Shown: positions 24,362-29,425 of the stretch, piece after piece
How positions within the stretch are numbered: position 1 is the first letter of the stretch
Layout: every line of letters starts with the position of its first letter
Source: an uncultured Collinsella sp.
GTDB taxonomy: Bacteria; Actinomycetota; Coriobacteriia; Coriobacteriales; Coriobacteriaceae
Length of the DNA stretch: 29,425 bases
Assembly (NCBI GenBank): GCA_937969105.1
Contig: CALBUZ010000195.1
Span: forward strand, 1-29,425
Reading direction: 5' to 3'
Notes under the pieces: generated by a model
Database searches by the model: none
The model's input: the letters and a program-made list of their open reading frames with translations, nothing else
Told to the model about the DNA's origin: nothing
Made by a program: the position numbers and the translations under genes

Positions 24362-26242
24362 ATGCTCAATAATCACGAGGTCAATCTAACCGACGAGGAG
24401 GCTGCCGCTGAGGTCGCCCGCGTCGCGAAGACCTACCCCGTGGTGCGTTTGCTGTCGGCCGATCAGATTAAGAGCGAGCCTAACTGCCTGCTCGCCGGCG
24501 ATCGCTGCCCTTGTCTGCGTCAGTCGAGTCTTGAGGCTTTGGCAGACTCCGATGAGTTGTCGGAGCAACTGCTCAACGATGGTGTTGAGTACCGCGCTCG
24601 CCTACGCCCTCTGAAGGTCGAGGGCGAGCCTCACGTCCTGCTGATGGTGCGTCCGATCGATGAACAAGAGACTGCAGAAGAGGACCTTGTCTACACCGAC
24701 GTGCTGACGAGTGTGCGCAATCGCCGATATTACGAGGAAAAGCTCCGTAGCGCCCGCATGAATGCCGGCGTTGCGGTGATCGACCTTGATGATTTTAGGG
24801 TCTTCAACGATACGTGTGGCCGTCATGCCGGCGACCTTGCGCTCGGTGCTGTGGCGACAGCCATACGCAGCGGAATTCGTTCGACTGACGAGCTTGTACG
24901 CTATGGCTGCGACAAGTTTGTGGTCGTCATGCCCAATATTCCCTCCGATGACTTCACCCGTCGCCTGCATCAGGTATCCGATGCCGTTCATTCCACGATT
25001 ATTCCGGGCCATGAGTACGTGAGCTTGACGGCATGTGTTGGTGGCGTTCGCATTCATGGCGAGACGGTCGATGGGGGCGTTGGCCGCGCTGTCCAGTTAC
25101 TGAGCCGCGCTAAGGCAAAAGCCGGTACGGTCGTGACCGATGCCGATTCCATCGAGGCCTTCCAAAGCGAAAAGCCATTGGTGCTTATCGCCGATGACTC
25201 CGAGATGAACCGAGCCATTCTCAACGAGATGCTCAAGGACGAGTATTGCATCCTCGAGGCCGACAACGGTCGTACGGCGCTCGACATGGTCGACCGCTAT
25301 GGCGATGAGTTGTCGCTCGTGCTGCTGGACATTGTCATGCCGGGCATAAGTGGCTTTGAGGTGCTGGCCGATCTGTCGCGCCGATCGGGTATCGATAATC
25401 TGCCTGTCATCATGATTTCGAGCGAAGATTCCGATGATGCGGTTTTGCGCGCGTACGAGCTGGGCGCCTCGGACTATATCAACCGCCCGTTTGACTCCCG
25501 TGTCGTGCGCCGCCGTGTAAGCAACACCATCCGCCTATACGCCAAACAGCGCCGCCTGACGAACCTGCTGTCCCAGCAGTACAACGAGCGCGTCAAGAAC
25601 AGTCGCATGCTCATCGACATCATGGCCGGCGTCATGGAGCTTCGCAACGGCGAGAGCGGCAGGCACGTTACGAACATCGAAAAGCTGACCGAGCTGCTGC
25701 TTGGCTGTCTGGTCCAGCGTAGCGGCGCGATCTCCCTCGACAATGAGGAGCGCTCCACGATCGCCCTGGCTTCGGCGCTGCACGATATCGGCAAGATGTC
25801 GATTGACGATGCGATTCTCAACAAACCCGGACGCCTTACGCCCGAGGAATTCGAGATTATGAAGACGCATACCACGATCGGCGCCGACATGTTGCTTGAG
25901 CTGGGTAGCCATCACGCCGGCAATGCGCTTATGGAATATGCGTACCAGATTGCGCGTTGGCATCACGAGCGCTGGGACGGCAAGGGGTATCCCGATGGCC
26001 TTAAGGGCGACGAAATTCCCATTGCCGCACAGGTGGTTTCGGTGGCCGACGTGTACGATGCGCTGACGAGCGTGCGCGTGTACAAGGATGCCATCCCGCA
26101 CGAGGAGGCTATCCAGATGATCCTGGACGGTAAGTGCGGTACCTTTAACCCGCTGCTTCTCGATTGCCTGCTCGAGGTGCAGGACCAAATTGCCGAGACG
26201 TTGGCACGCCCCGCTGACGTCGTCGCGTTTCCCACGATTTAG
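24362..26242 (+). CDS. GGDEF-like/REC/HD-GYP signalling protein
   Basis: This is a 626-residue cytoplasmic protein without membrane segments. Residues 1-105 are an uncharacterised, PAS-like sensor region. Residues about 112-265 form a diguanylate-cyclase-like domain (LTSVRNRRYYEEKL, DLDDFRVFNDTCG), but its signature reads GCDKF (182-186) in place of GGDEF, so it is probably inactive and may bind nucleotide. A receiver domain follows (about 273-395) with D323 in LVLLDIVMPG. The C-terminal HD-GYP domain (about 415-605) has HDIGK (H474, D475), LNKPGRLT, KTH and HHERWDGKGYP, then VADVYDAL, a complete set for a cyclic-di-GMP phosphodiesterase. The receiver being internal, not N-terminal, is unusual. 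An Hpt protein is encoded 23 bases downstream. Confidence 0.92.
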   Translation: MLNNHEVNLTDEEAAAEVARVAKTYPVVRLLSADQIKSEPNCLLAGDRCPCLRQSSLEALADSDELSEQLLNDGVEYRARLRPLKVEGEPHVLLMVRPIDEQETAEEDLVYTDVLTSVRNRRYYEEKLRSARMNAGVAVIDLDDFRVFNDTCGRHAGDLALGAVATAIRSGIRSTDELVRYGCDKFVVVMPNIPSDDFTRRLHQVSDAVHSTIIPGHEYVSLTACVGGVRIHGETVDGGVGRAVQLLSRAKAKAGTVVTDADSIEAFQSEKPLVLIADDSEMNRAILNEMLKDEYCILEADNGRTALDMVDRYGDELSLVLLDIVMPGISGFEVLADLSRRSGIDNLPVIMISSEDSDDAVLRAYELGASDYINRPFDSRVVRRRVSNTIRLYAKQRRLTNLLSQQYNERVKNSRMLIDIMAGVMELRNGESGRHVTNIEKLTELLLGCLVQRSGAISLDNEERSTIALASALHDIGKMSIDDAILNKPGRLTPEEFEIMKTHTTIGADMLLELGSHHAGNALMEYAYQIARWHHERWDGKGYPDGLKGDEIPIAAQVVSVADVYDALTSVRVYKDAIPHEEAIQMILDGKCGTFNPLLLDCLLEVQDQIAETLARPADVVAFPTI

Positions 26243-26265
26243 TTTGACCAAAGGAGTTTTAACCC

Positions 26266-26622
26266 ATGATTTCCATGCGTGAGGCGTATGAGAAGATCGG
26301 CGCTAATTATGATGACGCGTGTGCTCGGCTGATGGGCGGGGAAATGCTTGCCCGCTTTGCCCTCAAGTTTTTAGATGACGAGAGCATGGACAGGTTGGAG
26401 GCTGCCATGGCGGCAGGAGACGCCGAGGAAGCGTTTATGGCAGCGCACACGCTCAAGGGCGTGAGCCAGAACCTGGGATTCGATAATCTGTACGAGCCGG
26501 CGGTCGTGGTGACCGAAGCGCTGCGCGGCGCCGATGCCGTTGACGGCGCTCGCGAGGGAATGCATGCGTTGCAGCAGCAATATGCGGCTACGATGTCGGC
26601 CCTGCGCGAGGCGGCCGAATAA
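26266..26622 (+). CDS. Hpt-domain phosphotransfer protein
   Basis: This 118-residue all-helical protein has the histidine phosphotransfer motif AAHTLKGVSQNLGF, phospho-accepting H61. It is a stand-alone Hpt with no other domain. It starts with ATG after AGGAG and sits 23 bases after the HD-GYP gene, almost certainly co-transcribed. It likely moves phosphoryl groups to or from the receiver domain of that protein, so the two make a relay controlling cyclic-di-GMP breakdown. No hybrid sensor kinase is encoded nearby; the source kinase must be elsewhere. A perfect palindrome starts 24 nt after the stop. Confidence 0.93.
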   Translation: MISMREAYEKIGANYDDACARLMGGEMLARFALKFLDDESMDRLEAAMAAGDAEEAFMAAHTLKGVSQNLGFDNLYEPAVVVTEALRGADAVDGAREGMHALQQQYAATMSALREAAE

Positions 26623-26646
26623 GAGCTTGCGAGCCTTGATGACTAT

Positions 26647-26710
26647 GAGAGTGGATAATCTCCCGTTTTAGGCCCGGCGGCGGCCTCAAAGTGGGAGATT
26701 ATCCACTCTC
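26647..26710. repeat. Perfect 18-bp-arm palindrome (long-arm hairpin family, copy 2)
   Basis: GAGAGTGGATAATCTCCC (26647-26664) and its exact complement (26693-26710) enclose a 28-nt loop beginning GTTTTAGGC and ending GGCCTCAAAGT. In the loop AGGCC and GGCCT can also pair. Loop ends resemble those of the element at 22243-22309, with different arms. It lies just after the Hpt gene and could be its terminator or 3' stabiliser. Confidence 0.75.
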
Positions 26711-26798
26711 GTTCGATATGTGTCCAAAAATCCACGCTCACCCCTCCGGGTTAGTAAATGGCCTATGCGCACTGGCGGGGCTTTCCGCATGCAATCAA

Positions 26799-26832
26799 TA
26801 TCGTTGTTCGATAAACTGTTCGAATAACGATA
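26799..26832. promoter_or_regulatory. 13-bp inverted repeat, operator-like
   Basis: TATCGTTGTTCGA (26799-26811) and TCGAATAACGATA (26820-26832) are complementary with one mismatch around an 8-base spacer (TAAACTGT). It lies 20 bases upstream of the start of the truncated membrane-protein gene and probably overlaps its promoter. Genes of this type are often paired with a small HTH repressor gene, which would lie beyond the breakpoint. Confidence 0.5.
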
Positions 26833-26852
26833 GAGTCGATGAGGGTGAGTGT

Positions 26853-27145
26853 ATGTCTAACAGCGTTCAGCGTATGGCCAAAGCGGGCGAAAATATCAGG
26901 AAGCTTGGCTTTTGCATGGCAGCCGTTTTTGCAGGGATGCTCGTCGCTTTTGCCGCGTTGGTTGTTTACGTGATCTGGTATGCGGTTGCAAACGTTGCCT
27001 CTGTCGATTCTTTCGGTGTCGTGACGTTTCTCAATGGCGGGTGCATCGTTATCCCAAGCGGACTGTGCCTGGCACTCGTTGTGGGTATTTCGCTTGTCGT
27101 TTTGTGTGGGATCAGCCGTAACATCTCGCGAGGCGTCTCGCCCTT
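26853..27145 (+). pseudogene. DUF2975-like membrane protein, cut off by foreign sequence
   Basis: From the ATG after GAGGGTGAG the product has a basic amphipathic start (MSNSVQRMAKAGENIRKLG), a transmembrane segment (FCMAAVFAGMLVAFAALVVY), a short loop, a second segment (GGCIVIPSGLCLALVVGISLV) and then ISRNISRGVSPF. That last motif is typical of DUF2975-type small membrane proteins, in which a further hydrophobic half normally follows. Here the sequence stops matching at about 27145. The frame runs on to 27263, but into sequence that encodes the GH92 protein in another frame, so the last 40 residues are not native. Function of the family is unknown. The break is discussed as a junction. Confidence 0.6.
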
Positions 27146-27150
27146 TTTCT

Positions 27151-29355
27151 ATGCTTATTGCGCTGGCGTTGTGCGTCACCGCAATGGGCCGCCATTACGA
27201 ACCTGTAGACTATGTGAGCACGCTTGTCGGAACGCAGTCGTCGTACGCTATTTCTACAGGTAACACATATCCTGCCGTTTGTATGCCGTGGGGCATGAAC
27301 TTCTGGACTCCGCAAACAGGAAAGATGGGCGACGGATGGACATACACCTATACTGCAGACAAGCTGCGCGGATTCAAGCAGACTCATCAGCCAAGCCCGT
27401 GGATTAACGACTACGGCCAGTTCACTATCATGCCCGAGACGGGCGAAGCTCCCGTATTCGACGAGGAGAAGCGTGCTTCGTGGTTCTCGCACAAAGCCGA
27501 GGTGGCTACACCTTATTATTATCGTGCCTATCTGGCAGACTACGACGTGGTGACCGAGCTTGCTCCGACAGAGCGCGCTGCCATAATGCGCATCACCTTC
27601 CCCGAGAACAAGAGCTACGTAGTTGTTGACGCTTTCGACAAGGGTTCGTATGTCAAGATAATGCCGAAGGAGCGCATGATCGTAGGATATACTACAAAGA
27701 ATTCGGGTGGCGTACCTCAGAACTTCAAGAACTATTTCGTAATGAAGTTTGACAAGGACTTCACCTATACCGCCGCTGTTGCCGACGGACATATCAATAC
27801 GGCTGACGTCAAGGCCGAATGCAACCATGCAGGCGGCATCGTGGGCTTCAAGACCAGCCGTGGCGAGCAGGTGAACGTGCGCATTGCGTCGTCGTTCATC
27901 TCTGAAGAGCAGGCTATTGAGAACCTGAAGGAGCTTGGCTCTGACTCGTTCGACGAAGTCAAGGCACGTGGACGCAAGACATGGAACGACATTCTGGGTC
28001 GTATCGAGGTGAAGTCGGACGACATAGACCATCTGCGCACGTTCTATTCGTGCCTGTATCGTTCGGTACTCTTCCCACGCTCGTTCTACGAGAAGAACGC
28101 CAAGGGCGAAATCGTACACTACAGTCCGTACAACGGCGAGGTATTGCCGGGATATATGTTCACCGACACTGGTTTCTGGGACACCTTCCGCTGCCTCTTC
28201 CCTCTGCTCAATGTGATGTATCCGTCGATGAACGAGAAGATGCAGGCTGGTCTGGTCAATGCCTATAAGGAGAGCGGATTCCTGCCTGAGTGGGCTTCGC
28301 CTGGCCATCGTGGCTGCATGGTGGGCAACAATTCGGCTTCGATAGTGGCTGATGCCTATCTGTGCGGACTCAAGAACTACGACGCCGAGACCCTGTGGCA
28401 GGCTGTAGTGCATGGTGCTAACGCCGTACATCCTACGGTCAGCTCTACCGGCCGACTTGGTTATGAATACTACAACAAGCTGGGTTATGTGCCGTACGAC
28501 GTGAAGATAAACGAGAACGTGGCGCGTACGCTGGAGTATGCCTACGACGACTGGTGCATATACGAGTTCGGCAAGGCGCTGGGCAAGTCGAAGAAGGAGC
28601 TGGAACCGTTCCGCAAGCGCGCCTTCAACTATCGCAACGTGTTCGACAGCGAGAGCAAACTGATGCGCGGCAGACTCAAGAACGGCAAGTTCCAGAGTCC
28701 TTTCTCGCCGCTTAAGTGGGGCGATGCCTTCACCGAAGGCAACGCTTGGCACTACACCTGGTCGGTATTCCACGACCCTGCTGGCCTCATCCAACTGATG
28801 GGCGGCAAGCAGACATTCAATCATATGCTCGACTCGGTGTTCAATGTTCCGCCACTCTTCGACGACTCTTACTACGGCAGCGTTATCCACGAGATACGCG
28901 AGATGCAGATTATGAATATGGGCAACTACGCCCACGGCAACCAGCCCGTCCAGCACATGATTTATCTGTATGGCTATTCGGGCGAGCCGTGGAAGACGCA
29001 GTACTGGATTCGTCAGACCATGCAGCGCATGTACAACGCCAATCCCGACGGCTATTGCGGCGATGAGGACAACGGTCAGACTTCGGCATGGTACGTCTTC
29101 TCGGCTATGGGCTTCTATCCAGTATGTCCCGGAGCTGGCGAATATGTGCTCGGAGCACCTTATTTCGACGAGATGACGCTGCATCTGGAGAACGGTCGCA
29201 CAGTCAGCATCAAGGCTAATGGCAACACCGACGACAACTGCTACGTCAATTCGCTCACGCTCAACGGCAAGCCTTACTCCAAGAACTACATCAAGCGCTC
29301 CGACCTGATGCAGGGTGCGCAGTTCGTCTACAACATGTCGGCAAAGCCAAGATGA
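27151..29355 (+). CDS. GH92-family alpha-mannosidase, Bacteroidales-like
   Basis: This glycoside hydrolase removes alpha-mannose from glycans in a calcium-dependent reaction; it is normally secreted or periplasmic. The frame gives 734 residues from the Met at 27151. The mature part starts HYEPVDYVSTLVGT. Conserved segments include STGNTYPAV, PWGMNFWTPQTG, a HQPSPWINDYGQF block, SGFLPEWASPGHRGCMVG, FTEGNAWHYTW (general acid E about residue 529) and GDEDNGQTSAWYVFSAMGFYP (catalytic aspartates about 637-643). The leader MLIALALCVTAMG is only the end of a signal peptide, without the usual basic start, so the native start codon is lost at the junction. The protein is of Bacteroidales type and unlike the coriobacterial genes before it. 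No ribosome binding site is evident. Confidence 0.9.
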   Translation: MLIALALCVTAMGRHYEPVDYVSTLVGTQSSYAISTGNTYPAVCMPWGMNFWTPQTGKMGDGWTYTYTADKLRGFKQTHQPSPWINDYGQFTIMPETGEAPVFDEEKRASWFSHKAEVATPYYYRAYLADYDVVTELAPTERAAIMRITFPENKSYVVVDAFDKGSYVKIMPKERMIVGYTTKNSGGVPQNFKNYFVMKFDKDFTYTAAVADGHINTADVKAECNHAGGIVGFKTSRGEQVNVRIASSFISEEQAIENLKELGSDSFDEVKARGRKTWNDILGRIEVKSDDIDHLRTFYSCLYRSVLFPRSFYEKNAKGEIVHYSPYNGEVLPGYMFTDTGFWDTFRCLFPLLNVMYPSMNEKMQAGLVNAYKESGFLPEWASPGHRGCMVGNNSASIVADAYLCGLKNYDAETLWQAVVHGANAVHPTVSSTGRLGYEYYNKLGYVPYDVKINENVARTLEYAYDDWCIYEFGKALGKSKKELEPFRKRAFNYRNVFDSESKLMRGRLKNGKFQSPFSPLKWGDAFTEGNAWHYTWSVFHDPAGLIQLMGGKQTFNHMLDSVFNVPPLFDDSYYGSVIHEIREMQIMNMGNYAHGNQPVQHMIYLYGYSGEPWKTQYWIRQTMQRMYNANPDGYCGDEDNGQTSAWYVFSAMGFYPVCPGAGEYVLGAPYFDEMTLHLENGRTVSIKANGNTDDNCYVNSLTLNGKPYSKNYIKRSDLMQGAQFVYNMSAKPR

Positions 29356-29390
29356 CAACAAATCGGTAGTTGACAAGGAGTTTTGATAGC

Positions 29391-29425
29391 GTGAAAAAAA
29401 TATTTCTTAAAATTGTGATAGGGGT
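29391..29425 (+). CDS. Start of a further gene, signal-peptide-like (partial)
   Basis: GTG AAA AAA ATA TTT CTT AAA ATT GTG ATA GGG, cut by the window end, encodes MKKIFLKIVIG. That is a basic, then hydrophobic beginning typical of a secreted or lipoprotein gene. AAGGAG lies ten bases upstream. It is AT-rich, follows GH92 by 35 bases, and belongs to the foreign segment. The product cannot be named. Confidence 0.4.
   Translation, partial: MKKIFLKIVIG

Noticed and set aside
26780..26792. TTTCCGCA near 26783 as another copy of the 3' hairpin element
   Set aside because: There is no stem arm before it and no GAGGAC partner after it; an isolated 8-base match is expected by chance.
27112..29376. 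754-residue minus-strand open frame opposite the GH92 gene
   Set aside because: It is the antisense of a clearly conserved GH92 frame; its translation has no family features, and long antisense frames are common with this codon composition.
1..29425. CRISPR array, tRNA or rRNA genes
   Set aside because: No regularly spaced direct repeats and no cloverleaf or rRNA-like stretch were noticed; the repeats found are palindromic and dispersed.

Overview
The window looks like chromosome of a gut coriobacterium, most likely Collinsella or a close relative. The evidence is a GC-rich genome with high-GC third positions, typical actinobacterial or coriobacterial gene types (M18 aminopeptidase, SEC-C methionine aminopeptidase, a large response regulator carrying an HD-GYP domain beside an Hpt protein) and dense families of intergenic palindromes. 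This assignment comes from recognising sequence types, not from a database search. The last 2.3 kb (from about 27,145) does not fit. It is a Bacteroidales (Prevotella-like) GH92 glycosidase joined in mid-gene to a truncated coriobacterial membrane-protein gene, so the contig is probably chimeric there, or carries a very recent recombination.

Layout. 1-480: 3' part of an AT-rich secreted-protein gene on the minus strand, with a damaged start. 821-6118: aspartate-family amino-acid genes, with thrB and thrC on the minus strand and lysC and asd divergent from them on the plus strand. 6119-6815: gene-free and rich in repeats, including a 28-bp terminal-inverted-repeat element. 6816-9670: ogt DNA repair gene, then an OmpR/EnvZ-type two-component pair. 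9780-11839: a CLC-type halide (possibly fluoride) transporter and a GyrI-like protein on the minus strand. 12111-15583: an ABC ATPase and a large FtsX-type permease as a two-gene operon. 16124-18429: pfkA and a membrane-anchored choloylglycine-hydrolase-like enzyme (minus). 18591-19976: M18 aminopeptidase. 20234-23127: 2-hydroxyacid dehydrogenase, methionine aminopeptidase and radical SAM protein (minus). 23353-26622: alpha/beta hydrolase, a GGDEF-like/REC/HD-GYP protein and its Hpt partner. 26853 to the end: truncated membrane protein, GH92 enzyme, and the first codons of another gene.

The genes are mostly housekeeping. LysC and Asd make aspartate semialdehyde; ThrB and ThrC turn homoserine into threonine; homoserine dehydrogenase is not in the window. 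The GGDEF-like/REC/HD-GYP protein and the Hpt protein form a likely phosphorelay tied to cyclic-di-GMP turnover.

The most interesting signal is between the genes. A family of long hairpins lies 12-25 nt downstream of the stop codons of thrB, asd and pfkA, always in the same orientation relative to the gene. The stems differ completely between copies but stay paired, while the same small internal-loop bases recur. That pattern points to a structured 3'-UTR RNA. Two further palindrome families (four copies of a REP-like element and two perfect long-arm hairpins) are interspersed.
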